The notes beneath the pieces were generated by a model. It ran no database searches. It saw nothing but the letters and a program-made list of their open reading frames with translations, and was not told the origin of the DNA. The translations under genes and the position numbers were made by a program. A DNA stretch of 64,000 bases from Saprospiraceae bacterium (GTDB lineage Bacteria > Bacteroidota > Bacteroidia > Chitinophagales > Saprospiraceae), in the NCBI GenBank assembly GCA_016718205.1, contig JADKEB010000031.1, positions 310,001 to 374,000 on the forward strand. The letters are read 5' to 3'. This document shows, piece by piece, positions 53,667 to 63,042 of this stretch; position 1 is the stretch's first letter, and each line of letters opens with the position of its first letter.

Positions 53667-55355
53667 ATGCAAAAGTTATTCTTTATCTCTCTTTTATTTT
53701 CACTTTGCCATTTTACAGCAAATGCCAATTGCCTTAGAGGTAACTGTATCAATGGCAAAGGTACATTTTTATACAAAAACAGCACACAATACACCGGAAG
53801 TTTTTTAAATGGCAAGCATCACGGATCGGGACTCCTAAAGAATGCAGATGGAAGTGTTTTTGAAGGGTCATTTTATATGGGATATAAAAATGGAAAGGGG
53901 ACGATGTCTTATGTGTCGGGAGATGTCTACATAGGAAATTTTGAAAATGATGTCATGTCAGGATTTGGGATCATCACATACAGAAACGGAGATAAATATG
54001 AAGGTCAGTGGATCAATTCCAAATCCAATGGCAAGGGGAAATACACATTTAATGATGGCGAAATGTACGAGGGTGATTTTTTAGATGGTGAATTTACAGG
54101 TATTGGAAAATTTACCAGAAAAGACGGTTCATATTATGATGGAGAGTGGTTGAGGAATAAGAAGCACGGCTCAGGAATCACTTATGACAAAAGAGGAAGA
54201 AGGGTACAGTATTATGATATGAACAAGTTGACCAGTGAAAAAGAAGTTTCTTCACAAAATCAAACATCTCAACCATTTACCACTACTCAACATCAAAATA
54301 ATGAAAATAATTGTAACCAGAAGCATTGTCATCAGGAGCAAGGAACCTATAAGTATGGCGACGGAAGTGTCTACAGTGGTGAGTTTTTAAACGGACAGGG
54401 AGATGGCACCGGCAGTTGTAAATATGCCAATGGCAACAGATATGAAGGTGGTTGGAAAAATCATGCTCATCATGGCAAAGGCACTTTATATTTTAGTTCG
54501 GGAAATACTTATTCTGCCATATGGGAGCATGGAAAACCTAAACAAAAGATAACTGAATTAATCAATAAACCTACTACTCAAAATCTAGCTTCAGGAAGCA
54601 ACATCACCAGACAACAAGCAGATACAAGATCAGGAGAAACAAAAGTTTTTGCTATCATAGTAGGTGTAGCAAGCTATCAGCATATGTCATCACTAAAATA
54701 TACCGATGATGATGCTTATCAACTTTATGCTTTTCTGAAGAGCCCGGAGGGAGGAGCGATTCCTGACCATCAGATAAAAATACTGATAGATGAAGGTGCT
54801 ACGGATCAGACGATCAGAAAAGAACTGAAATACATAGCTTCTATTGCAGATGCCAATGATGTGATATTGCTATATCTTTCAGGACATGGCATAGATGGAG
54901 CCTACGCACCAAGTGATTTTGACGGGTATAAAAACCACTTACCTTATGAAGATATTCTGGCTGAGCTCAACAAATCAAAGGCCAAGCATAAACTTTTTAT
55001 AGCTGATGCCTGCCATTCGGGGTCAATGATAGCCGAAGCAAGGAGCCCGCTCCATATTTCTATGGAAAATTTTTACAATGCATATAATTCTGCTGAATCA
55101 GGTACGGCAATACTGATGTCATCAAAAAAGGATGAAGTATCGTTGGAATACGGAGGTCTGAGACAAGGAATTTTTTCTCACTTTCTCATCAAAGGACTCA
55201 AAGGACTGGCAGATACCAATAAAGATAAACTCGTCACCATCAATGAATTGTATCAATATATTTCCTCGCAAGTTAAGTCATATACCAATCATGCTCAAAC
55301 TCCATCCATCACCGGTGATTATGATAAAAATATGCCAGTTGCCATGATCAGGTAG
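53667..55355 (+). CDS. Secreted MORN-repeat protein with C-terminal caspase-fold (peptidase C14) domain
   Basis: This 562-residue protein has a signal peptide (1-20, ending ANA). About six MORN repeats follow at 25-190 (YTGSFLNGKHHGSG, YEGQWINSKSNGKGKYTF), then a Gln/Asn-rich linker containing NCNQKHC. Two more MORN units lie at about 225-290, and a caspase/metacaspase-like domain at about 325-562. The catalytic His is in LYLSGHGIDG (near 406) and the Cys in IADACHSGSM (near 447). The active site looks intact. MORN repeats often bind lipid or act as spacers. A combined MORN-caspase protein at the envelope could be a protease activated by membrane or ligand contact. No obvious operon partner. 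Confidence 0.9.
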   Translation: MQKLFFISLLFSLCHFTANANCLRGNCINGKGTFLYKNSTQYTGSFLNGKHHGSGLLKNADGSVFEGSFYMGYKNGKGTMSYVSGDVYIGNFENDVMSGFGIITYRNGDKYEGQWINSKSNGKGKYTFNDGEMYEGDFLDGEFTGIGKFTRKDGSYYDGEWLRNKKHGSGITYDKRGRRVQYYDMNKLTSEKEVSSQNQTSQPFTTTQHQNNENNCNQKHCHQEQGTYKYGDGSVYSGEFLNGQGDGTGSCKYANGNRYEGGWKNHAHHGKGTLYFSSGNTYSAIWEHGKPKQKITELINKPTTQNLASGSNITRQQADTRSGETKVFAIIVGVASYQHMSSLKYTDDDAYQLYAFLKSPEGGAIPDHQIKILIDEGATDQTIRKELKYIASIADANDVILLYLSGHGIDGAYAPSDFDGYKNHLPYEDILAELNKSKAKHKLFIADACHSGSMIAEARSPLHISMENFYNAYNSAESGTAILMSSKKDEVSLEYGGLRQGIFSHFLIKGLKGLADTNKDKLVTINELYQYISSQVKSYTNHAQTPSITGDYDKNMPVAMIR

Positions 55356-55497
55356 GAATAATGTTTTGGCGTTGGATACAAAGGGTATAATGTAGCCTAG
55401 TAAAGCGAAGATATTAGGCAACTGCAAGGCAGCACATTAAGTATCTGTGATGCGATAAAAAATATGGCTATTGTGAAATACCCAATGCAATACAATA

Positions 55498-55528
55498 CCC
55501 ATGCTGGTGCAAGTTTGTAACTTGTGCC
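55498..55528. repeat. Palindromic repeat family B (copy 2)
   Basis: CCCATGCTGGTGCAAGTTTG followed by TAACTTGTGCC. The core GCAAGTT/AACTTG is an inverted repeat, and the same element occurs near 9837. Confidence 0.6.
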
Positions 55529-55603
55529 TGCAGCCTACATCCTACATCCCTACCCAAGTCGTATAATTAATTAATCAGAGTTGTGTGGCTTTGGTGTGAT
55601 TAA

Positions 55604-55664
55604 AGATTAGCGATACTTTCATTCCCGTTTTTCTGGACTATTCTGTCGTAAGTGGTCATGATAT
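55604..55664 (-). pseudogene. Duplicated 3' remnant of the Rpn-type nuclease gene
   Basis: 38 bases at 55627-55664 are identical to 55880-55917 inside the intact gene. On the minus strand the remnant reads IMTTYDRIVQKNGNESIANL and then stops, so it is a scrap of a second, diverged copy lying just behind the gene's own stop. It suggests past tandem duplication or recombination between paralogues. Confidence 0.7.
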
Positions 55665-55672
55665 AGTGCACT

Positions 55673-56650
55673 CTACTTGATCCTATTGTGCTCCTTGAGT
55701 ATGCTGATAACTTCTGCTTCTGACAAGCCAGCAATATTTATTATCATAGCCAAATCAATGCCCTGATCAAAACAATTGAGCACTACCTCGATTTTTCCTT
55801 CGATTTTTCCTTCGATTTTTCCTTCGATCTTTCCTTCGATCTTCCCTTTTTGTATTCCAATTTGTACCCCTTCATTTCTGTTTTTCTGGACTATTCTGTC
55901 GTAAGTGGTCATGATATTATCTTTTATGGGTTGTGGTATAGATTTTATGGTTTCGGCCAATACTTCTTCCGTAATGTCAGATACATTTAATGCATAAACT
56001 ACAATCTTCTCCAAAAAGTTCCAGTTTGGGTCTTTTAGTGGAAATAGCCGGAATATTCGTTCAAAATCAGCTTGCAGTTTTACGGGGTTTATACGCCACT
56101 TTTGAGCTATCACCGCTGCCGCCATCATAGTATCTCTGATAGTTTCAATCTTATCTTCCGAGATCGTATTGAGTGCAAAAAACAAATAATTTAGCGTCGG
56201 TATATAGTTTTTGATAAAGTCAGGGTATGAGTCAAATAAAGAAGAAAGGTCAGCTAAAGTCCATTCCTTTTTTCCTTGGTAGTATATCATTGGTATGATG
56301 ACTTTCAACTTCTTTTTTTCCGCCAGACACTTCACCCAATGTGCAAACATATAGTGACCTACCTGTATCAAAACATGTTTGTCAGGGGAAGATTTGTGTT
56401 CAAAAAGAATAGATATATCCGTTTTAGTATCAGCATTATTCTTTAGTGAAATTTCAAAAACCAAGTCAGAAAAATGCTCTTTCAATGCTTCATTCAGATA
56501 GGACTCCTGCAGTACTCGCAGTGTAGGCAAGTCTAGATTATTGATCATTTCATCGGGCAAAAATCGCTCTAAAAAAGCAATAGCTCTGACAGGATCAGAA
56601 AAAGATTCCCTAACGAATTTGTCGTGAATGTTGTGGACACCATCTTGCAT
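55673..56650 (-). CDS. Rpn-family (PD-(D/E)XK) recombination-promoting nuclease/putative transposase
   Basis: This 325-residue protein opens with HDKFVRESFSDPVRAIAFLERFLP, typical of the Rpn/YhgA-like family. The nuclease core is FSDLVFEI near 59 and ISILFEHKSSPD near 80 (Asp and Glu-x-Lys of PD-(D/E)XK), followed by VPMIYYQGKKEW-like IPMIYYQGKKEW. Near 268-290 the chain has five KIEG units encoded by 12-base DNA repeats, then a helical C-terminus. E. coli RpnA-E promote RecA-independent recombination and restrict phages. This protein's role is inferred. A remnant of a second copy lies downstream. Confidence 0.88.
   Translation of the reverse strand: MQDGVHNIHDKFVRESFSDPVRAIAFLERFLPDEMINNLDLPTLRVLQESYLNEALKEHFSDLVFEISLKNNADTKTDISILFEHKSSPDKHVLIQVGHYMFAHWVKCLAEKKKLKVIIPMIYYQGKKEWTLADLSSLFDSYPDFIKNYIPTLNYLFFALNTISEDKIETIRDTMMAAAVIAQKWRINPVKLQADFERIFRLFPLKDPNWNFLEKIVVYALNVSDITEEVLAETIKSIPQPIKDNIMTTYDRIVQKNRNEGVQIGIQKGKIEGKIEGKIEGKIEGKIEVVLNCFDQGIDLAMIINIAGLSEAEVISILKEHNRIK
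55788..55847. repeat. 12-base tandem repeat inside the Rpn-type gene (five units)
   Basis: TCGATTTTTCCT at 55788, 55800 and 55812 (identical), then TCGATCTTTCCT at 55824 and TCGATCTTCCCT at 55836. The unit length is a multiple of three, so gain or loss changes the number of KIEG units without breaking the frame. Confidence 0.9.
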
Positions 56651-56779
56651 TTCACAAAATTACGAAAATCAATTCACATTGTACAAATCATTTTTTTAAC
56701 CTATATTTATTGCAATACCATTTGCCGGTTTCTTTGAAAATGATTACATTTAGGACTTTAATCAGAGCCTTTACCATAA

Positions 56780-57901
56780 ATGAATATCATTGCTGACCTT
56801 TGCGAACCCACATTACTACTTGATGAAGCCAGATGCAGGAACAACATAAAGCAAATGGTAAAAAAGGCTCGGCAAAGTAAAGTGCTTTTCAGACCACACT
56901 TTAAAACACATCAAAGCCACGAAATAGGTAGATGGTTCAGGCAAGAAGGTGTAAAAGCTATTACGGTCTCTTCTTTAAAGATGGCTTCTTTTTTTGCAGA
57001 AGATGGCTGGAAAGATATTACAGTAGCTATACCTGTCAACACGAGAGAAAAGCATAGAATTAATGATCTTGCTAAGAAAGTAAATTTACATCTCTTGGTT
57101 GCTGATATCACTAGCATCTTGAATTTGGATAAAATCGTTGATCATCCAATCAATGTCTGGATAAAAATCGATACAGGATACCACCGCACTGGTTTATTAC
57201 ATGATGATGATGTAATGATTAAGTTTATTGTCAATCTCATAGAAAAAAGCAAATTACTGCGCTTCGCCGGATTTCTTACTCATGCCGGAAACAGTTATTA
57301 TTGCAGATCAAATGATGAAATATTGGAATTGCATATAACTACAACGGAGATATTGTATCATCTTAAAGAAAAATATAAATCCCTATATCCGGATATAAAA
57401 ATATCAGTGGGCGATACGCCGACTTGCAGTGTTGCTGATGATTTTAGTTTAGTAGATGAGATCAGACCTGGCAATTTTGTTTTTTACGATACTATGCAAG
57501 TGCAAATATCGGCATGCACCTCTGATGATATTGCAGTTGTGGTTGCTTGTCCTGTGGTCGCCAAACATAAAGATAGAAACGAGATCATCATCATTGGTGG
57601 CGGTATCCACCTGTCGAAAGATTTTATTGTGAATGACCGGGGTCAAAAAAACTATGGTGATCTCGTATTTTTGGAGTCAAATGGGTGGAGTAAACCTATC
57701 GAAGGTTGTTTTTTGAGTAAACTTTCTCAGGAACATGGGACACTGCAGGTTACTGATGATGTCTTTGAAAAAATACATACCGGGGAATTGGTGGGAATTT
57801 TACCTGTACATTCATGTATGACAGCAAACTTGATAGGAAAATATACCACCTTGACAGGAAATACCATAGATTATTTTGATATCAGGAAGGATTATTTGTA
57901 A
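56780..57901 (+). CDS. D-threonine aldolase/D-serine dehydratase-like PLP enzyme (alanine racemase N-terminal fold)
   Basis: This 373-residue protein has the PLP lysine in RPHFKTHQS (Lys42), a TIM-barrel with IKIDTGYHRTG, GDTPTC near 215 and EIRPGNFVFYD. The C-terminal metal site is in LPVHSCMTANL (His344, Cys346), as in eukaryotic-type D-serine dehydratase and D-threonine aldolase. It probably cleaves or deaminates a D-hydroxy amino acid, and the metal pair is the family's dehydratase/aldolase mark. RidA follows 12 bases later, which fits removal of an enamine intermediate. Confidence 0.9.
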   Translation: MNIIADLCEPTLLLDEARCRNNIKQMVKKARQSKVLFRPHFKTHQSHEIGRWFRQEGVKAITVSSLKMASFFAEDGWKDITVAIPVNTREKHRINDLAKKVNLHLLVADITSILNLDKIVDHPINVWIKIDTGYHRTGLLHDDDVMIKFIVNLIEKSKLLRFAGFLTHAGNSYYCRSNDEILELHITTTEILYHLKEKYKSLYPDIKISVGDTPTCSVADDFSLVDEIRPGNFVFYDTMQVQISACTSDDIAVVVACPVVAKHKDRNEIIIIGGGIHLSKDFIVNDRGQKNYGDLVFLESNGWSKPIEGCFLSKLSQEHGTLQVTDDVFEKIHTGELVGILPVHSCMTANLIGKYTTLTGNTIDYFDIRKDYL

Positions 57902-57913
57902 ATTAAATAGAGT

Positions 57914-58291
57914 ATGAAATTAATAAATGTTACAGGAAAGCCTGCCCCAATCGGGCACTATAGTCAGGCTGTATTCAGCAATGGTTCGGTGTACTTATCA
58001 GGCATCCTTCCTATAGATCAGGAGACAGGTGAAAAACTTTCGGCAGGGTCATTCAAAATACAAGTCAGCCAAGTCTTCAAAAATCTGAAAGAGATACTGG
58101 ATGAATGTGGTTTGACCACAGCTCATTTGGTCAAAGTGAATGCATACATAAAAAATGCAGAGAACTGGAGCGTTTTTAATGCATTATATGCAGAATTTAT
58201 GGGTGACCACAAACCTGCGAGGACGGTGATACCTGTTCAGGAACTTCATTATGGTTTTTTGATTGAATTGGATGCTATTGCTGAAATATAG
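57914..58291 (+). CDS. ridA: RidA family reactive-intermediate deaminase
   Basis: This is a 125-residue YjgF/YER057c/UK114-type trimeric enzyme that hydrolyses reactive enamine/imine intermediates such as 2-aminoacrylate made by PLP dehydratases. It has PIGHYSQAVFSNGSVYLSGILP, HLVKVNAYIK and PARTVIPVQEL (Arg near 105 that binds the carboxylate), with ELDAIAEI at the end. It follows the D-threonine-aldolase-like gene by 12 bases and precedes a GH95-like gene by ten, so it is probably in one operon. Confidence 0.93.
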   Translation: MKLINVTGKPAPIGHYSQAVFSNGSVYLSGILPIDQETGEKLSAGSFKIQVSQVFKNLKEILDECGLTTAHLVKVNAYIKNAENWSVFNALYAEFMGDHKPARTVIPVQELHYGFLIELDAIAEI

Positions 58292-58301
58292 ATAGGAAAC
58301 G

Positions 58302-60545
58302 ATGAAAATCAGATTTGCGTTATTTTGTAATATGATCATCTTTTTGTTTGTTACCCAAAAAAAAGTGTGGTCTCAACCGTTTCGGTACCATCACCTCACT
58401 TTTTATGGAATTCCTGATAAATGGGACGAAGGCCTTCCGCTTGGCAATGGGACATTAGGGGTTTTGATATGGCAAAAAGATAAAAAATTAAGAATGGCAC
58501 TGGACAATGTCTTCTTGTGGGATGACAGACCAATGCCTGAAATTGAAAAACTGAAATTCGATTGGGTGGTGGAACAGGTCAAAAAATATGACTACACACC
58601 AGTCCAAAAACTGGGCGATGAACCTTATGAAGCCAATCCGGCACCAACTAAAATTCCTGCTGCAGCAATTGAATTTGAAACTAAAAGTTTTGGAAAGGTG
58701 GCACGATCACAAGTAGATATAAAATCTGCCGTTGCCAATGTCAGATGGGAAAATGGTGTGACTATGGAAAGCTATATTCATGGATCAAAAAATTATGGAT
58801 TCTTTGAATTCCAAAATTTACCGGGTGAGCTCTTGTTTGAGATAGTTCCGCCAAAATATCAGAATGTAATAAAAAGTACCGGCGAAAACTCAGTTTCAGG
58901 ATCCGGCCTTGAAAAATTGGGATATCCTTCAGGAACCATCATTAAAACAGAAAAAAGCTACACCTACTTTCAGCAATGTCATGGGAAGAGTTGGTATAAA
59001 GTCATTATCAATTATACAAGTTCAGGAAAGTCGCTCAGAGGGCAGTGGACCATCCTATGGAGTGGTAATGGCTCAGGATCTACACTAACCAAGATGCCCA
59101 AAAGTGACAAAAAGGGTCATGCAGCCTGGTGGAAGTCATTTTGGTCAAAATCTTCATTATCAGTTCCTGACTCTATATTAGAAAAGCAGTACTATCTGGA
59201 GATGTATAAGTTTGGTTGTACTACAAGGGCTCATACCCCACCTATATCTTTGCAAGCAGTCTGGACAGCAGACAACGGAAGATTACCGCCTTGGAAAGGA
59301 GATTTTCATCATGATTTAAATACTCAACTGAGTTATTGGCCTGGCTATATAGGAAATCATCTTGATCTGACTTCAGGATTTACCAACTGGTTGTGGAATA
59401 TCAGGGAAGTAAACCGGAAGTGGACAAAAAGTTATTTCGGTACAGATGGACTGAATGTTCCTGGAGTTACCACTATCAGCGGTAAAGAAATGGGAGGATG
59501 GATACAGTACTCCATGAGTCCTACCACTGTAGCTTGGTTGGCACAGCATTTTTATTGGCAATATCAATACGGGCAAGACAAAACGTTTCTGATTAACAGA
59601 TGTGTACCCTATTTTAAAGAAGCCGAAACATATTTTTCATCTATCTTAAAATCAGATAAAAATGGTCATTTGACTTTACCTTTGAGTTCATCCCCTGAAA
59701 TTCATGATAATAGTATAAAAGCATGGTATCAGACTTTCACCAATTACGACCTGGCTTTGGTGAAGTGGTTTTATGCTGCCTGTAAGGATTTGTATCAAAT
59801 TACAAATGATTCGGATTTCTCCAGAATTGAAAAAATATTAACAACACTTCCTGAATTAAGTACTAACGAAACAGGGTTAATTGTGGCACCCGGAGAAAAT
59901 CTGGAAGAGTCGCACCGGCATTTGTCCAACTACATGGCTATTTTCCCTTTGGAAATCATCAACTTTAATGACAATAAGGAAATTATTGAAAATTCGATCC
60001 GACATATCGAAAAACTCGGAACAAAAGCATGGGTCGGATATTCATTTAGTTGGATGGCATCCCTTTACGCCAAAGTAAAAGACGGGGACAAATCTGCTGA
60101 AATGCTCAGGATATTTGCTACTAATTTTACATCGCCTAACAGTTTCCATCTCAATGGGGATCAAAAGGGTGGTCAATATTCGTCCCATACCTATCGGCCT
60201 TTTACACTGGAAGGCAATTTCGCATATGCGAGAGGACTACAGGAAATGTTGCTGCAATCACATGATGGCTACATAGATTTGTTTCCAGCCGTTCCCGATT
60301 ATTGGAAAAATGTTGAGTTTGATCAATTCAGAACAAAGGAGGGAGTATTGATAAGTGCACAAAAGTCAGATGGAAAGGTCAAAAATGTTAATATTAAGGC
60401 TGATGTCGATATTGATATCAAGATGAAATTAAATCTTGCATCATATGATTTTAGCGGCATAGCCAAAAAAGACATTTCAGGAGATACTGATTTAGTGACA
60501 ATCAAAATGAAGAAGGGAGATGTTGTAAATCTTGTCAGAAAGTAA
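58302..60545 (+). CDS. Secreted GH95-like glycoside hydrolase
   Basis: This 747-residue protein has a signal peptide (1-25, ending VWSQ). The N-terminal domain has the GH95-type WDEGLPLGNGTLGVLIW near 40 and ALDNVFLWDDRP. The (alpha/alpha)6 barrel has LQAVWTADNG, PPWKGDFHHDLNTQLSYWPGY near 330 and SHRHLSNYMAIFPLEI near 540, and ends with LFPAVPDYWKNVEF. GH95 enzymes are alpha-L-fucosidases or alpha-L-galactosidases, but this protein differs enough that the sugar is uncertain. It follows ridA by ten bases. The next gene is a second secreted hydrolase-like protein. Confidence 0.8.
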   Translation: MKIRFALFCNMIIFLFVTQKKVWSQPFRYHHLTFYGIPDKWDEGLPLGNGTLGVLIWQKDKKLRMALDNVFLWDDRPMPEIEKLKFDWVVEQVKKYDYTPVQKLGDEPYEANPAPTKIPAAAIEFETKSFGKVARSQVDIKSAVANVRWENGVTMESYIHGSKNYGFFEFQNLPGELLFEIVPPKYQNVIKSTGENSVSGSGLEKLGYPSGTIIKTEKSYTYFQQCHGKSWYKVIINYTSSGKSLRGQWTILWSGNGSGSTLTKMPKSDKKGHAAWWKSFWSKSSLSVPDSILEKQYYLEMYKFGCTTRAHTPPISLQAVWTADNGRLPPWKGDFHHDLNTQLSYWPGYIGNHLDLTSGFTNWLWNIREVNRKWTKSYFGTDGLNVPGVTTISGKEMGGWIQYSMSPTTVAWLAQHFYWQYQYGQDKTFLINRCVPYFKEAETYFSSILKSDKNGHLTLPLSSSPEIHDNSIKAWYQTFTNYDLALVKWFYAACKDLYQITNDSDFSRIEKILTTLPELSTNETGLIVAPGENLEESHRHLSNYMAIFPLEIINFNDNKEIIENSIRHIEKLGTKAWVGYSFSWMASLYAKVKDGDKSAEMLRIFATNFTSPNSFHLNGDQKGGQYSSHTYRPFTLEGNFAYARGLQEMLLQSHDGYIDLFPAVPDYWKNVEFDQFRTKEGVLISAQKSDGKVKNVNIKADVDIDIKMKLNLASYDFSGIAKKDISGDTDLVTIKMKKGDVVNLVRK

Positions 60546-60759
60546 TTTTTTTTGGCTCTGTTATTTTTGATATATGAAAAATGGTTGAAATTCTGATATT
60601 TAGATACAGATAAAGGAGATTTTAGCTAAGGTTTTACCAACAGTTGGTTGAAATCCTTCATTTTCTTCCATTTTACTTATCATACATATACTTTAACAAG
60701 GCCTTTTTTTTAGTTCATGCATAGCCATAAATAAATTTTTGAAATATAACTTAATTTTT

Positions 60760-63042
60760 ATGATCATGATGAAGATATTTTTGTTTATTTTCTTATTGCT
60801 TCGCGTTTCAGGATTGAGTGCGCAGCTGGTCAATAAGGTAGATCCAAACCACATATCTGACGGAGGATATGGATATCTTCTGAATCAGGATAAAACTGCG
60901 GGTATCTGGTGGTGCGAAGGCAGTTACAAAGTGCTTCGTGATGCTCCGATTCCAATGAAAAAGTCAATGAGTGTGGAGATTAAAGCTGCAAAAAATGAAT
61001 ATGAGTCTTTTATCATGGTAATACATCCGAACTTAAGGATGGATAATGTCAGAATCGAGATCAGTTCCCTCACGCATACTGACGGGGTGACAACTTTTGA
61101 CTCAGAAAAATTTCAGATAAAAAAAGTCGAATATGTAAAAGTTACCAAGCCAACTGATAGCTATGGATTTCAGGGATATTGGCCTGATCCGCTTCCGGAA
61201 TACAATGTACCGCAAACACTGACGCCGGGCGAAAATCATCCTTTTTGGATTACTGTAAAAATACCTTCCGAAGCAAAGGCAGGTAACTATACCGGAAAAT
61301 TGACTGTAAGTAGCGGAAATTGGATTTACAAGACAGATATTAAGATACTTGTATGGGATTTTGCTTTGCCCAAAAGTCCTGGAATGCGCTCAGGATTTGG
61401 TTTGAATATGAATAATATTAAGAAATATGATAATATATATTCAAAAGAAGATGAATTATTGGTGTTTGATCAGTACATGCAGGCATTCAGAGACTACAAG
61501 ATCTCTCCTTACAATCCTTTTGAGTATGCACCTATCGAAGAGAAGGTGACAGGAGTATCTTGGCAAGGTGGATTTTATGATAGCAAAAACGCCTTGAAAG
61601 GCAATTATGGGTACAAACTTACAGATAATTCAGCGACAGCCAATGCAGAAGCATCACACACCAGCTTTATTCCGGTGGATTCCAAAGATATGTACCTTTT
61701 GTCGTGGATGGCACGCACTTCTGCTGAAAAACTCGAATATGTGGTAGGTATAGAATGTTATGATACGGATAAAAATTGTATCATCTTTGAAAATAGATAT
61801 GATATTTTTTCGACACATCAGCAATGGAAGCCTGACACACTCAGGTTGGGTACCCTCCATCCAGATACCAAATATCTTAAACTAAAGCTATTTGCTACCA
61901 ATAGAACAAAATCAGGTGAACAAAAAGGCACTATTTGGTATGACGACATAGCCCTGATTCATCTGCTAAGCGGGAAAAATATTTTGTCCGGCGGCGATTT
62001 TGAAGTTGAAACTGATAAGATTGATATCCAACTTGATTTTACCCGATTTAATGAAGCTGGACGAAAATATTTTGATGATTATGGCTTCACAGGGTATAAT
62101 CTAAGGTTGAAAGGTCTGGGAAGTGGCACTTATTATGAACGTGAAAACGGCAAATTTGAAGGCTTTGAACAGGGTACTCCTGAATACAATAAACTGATGG
62201 AGCGATATTTATCTCAAATGCAGGAAAACCTGAAGAAAAATGGTTGGTTAGGCAAGGAGTATATCTATTGGTTTGACGAACCTGGTGAGGCTGATTACGA
62301 ATTTGTGAAAAACACCAATGCACTGATCAAAAAATATGCACCGAATATGACCACATTTTTGACAGAACATGTGGCAGGTCAGGATATTTCGGATGTAACA
62401 GATATCAGTTGTACCATCTGGCACAAACTCGATCATGAAAAGATCAAAAAGATGAATGAAAAAGGACTCGAACACTGGTCATACCTTTGCTGCTGGCCAA
62501 AGTCGCCCTGGCTATCAGAATTTATCGACCACGATGCCATCAATATGCGCATGTGGTTGTGGGCATCTTACAAACACCAGCTCAAAGGTGTCCTGATGTG
62601 GGAGACCACTTACTGGAATTCTGAAGCAGCATCACCTGCCGGACATCTGCAGAATCCATGGGAAGAAGCTATGTCATTTGTCAATGGATATGGCTGGCCG
62701 TCAGGAAAACAAACCATCTGGGGCAACGGCGATGGAAGGTATTTTTATCCCAACAACAGAAAGCCAGGTATCGACAAATCGACGTATACAGGAAAACCCA
62801 TCCCATCCCTTCGACTTGAGTTGCTCCGGGATGGCATTGAAGATTATGAGTATATGGTGATCCTTCAAAAAGAAATACAAAAGGCCGATAAAAGGAAAGG
62901 AAAACTGATCAAGGAAGCAATGGCTGTACTGGATATACCTGAATCTATATACATGGATGAGATGACTTATACTAAAAACCCATTGCATCTGTATCAACAT
63001 AGGCAAAAAATAGCCGAGATGATCGTTAGGTTGGGGGAGTAG
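60760..63042 (+). CDS. Secreted GH123-like protein with DUF4091 domain
   Basis: I start at the ATG at 60760 rather than the TTG at 60739. The N-terminus is a hydrophobic signal ending LSAQ, giving about 760 residues. A beta-sandwich N-terminal part leads to a barrel with NLRLKGLGSGTYYE, EYIYWFDEPGEADYEF near 500 (Asp-Glu pair of GH123-type substrate-assisted catalysis) and IWHKLDHEKIKKM. The DUF4091 end LRLELLRDGIEDYEYMVIL follows. An inserted carbohydrate-binding-like domain lies at about 250-420. GH123 members act on beta-N-acetylgalactosaminides, and the substrate here is inferred only. It lies 214 bases after the GH95-like gene. Confidence 0.8.
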   Translation: MIMMKIFLFIFLLLRVSGLSAQLVNKVDPNHISDGGYGYLLNQDKTAGIWWCEGSYKVLRDAPIPMKKSMSVEIKAAKNEYESFIMVIHPNLRMDNVRIEISSLTHTDGVTTFDSEKFQIKKVEYVKVTKPTDSYGFQGYWPDPLPEYNVPQTLTPGENHPFWITVKIPSEAKAGNYTGKLTVSSGNWIYKTDIKILVWDFALPKSPGMRSGFGLNMNNIKKYDNIYSKEDELLVFDQYMQAFRDYKISPYNPFEYAPIEEKVTGVSWQGGFYDSKNALKGNYGYKLTDNSATANAEASHTSFIPVDSKDMYLLSWMARTSAEKLEYVVGIECYDTDKNCIIFENRYDIFSTHQQWKPDTLRLGTLHPDTKYLKLKLFATNRTKSGEQKGTIWYDDIALIHLLSGKNILSGGDFEVETDKIDIQLDFTRFNEAGRKYFDDYGFTGYNLRLKGLGSGTYYERENGKFEGFEQGTPEYNKLMERYLSQMQENLKKNGWLGKEYIYWFDEPGEADYEFVKNTNALIKKYAPNMTTFLTEHVAGQDISDVTDISCTIWHKLDHEKIKKMNEKGLEHWSYLCCWPKSPWLSEFIDHDAINMRMWLWASYKHQLKGVLMWETTYWNSEAASPAGHLQNPWEEAMSFVNGYGWPSGKQTIWGNGDGRYFYPNNRKPGIDKSTYTGKPIPSLRLELLRDGIEDYEYMVILQKEIQKADKRKGKLIKEAMAVLDIPESIYMDEMTYTKNPLHLYQHRQKIAEMIVRLGE

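Noticed and set aside
55788..55847. CRISPR array
   Set aside because: The repeats are contiguous 12-base units without spacers and code in frame for KIEG units.
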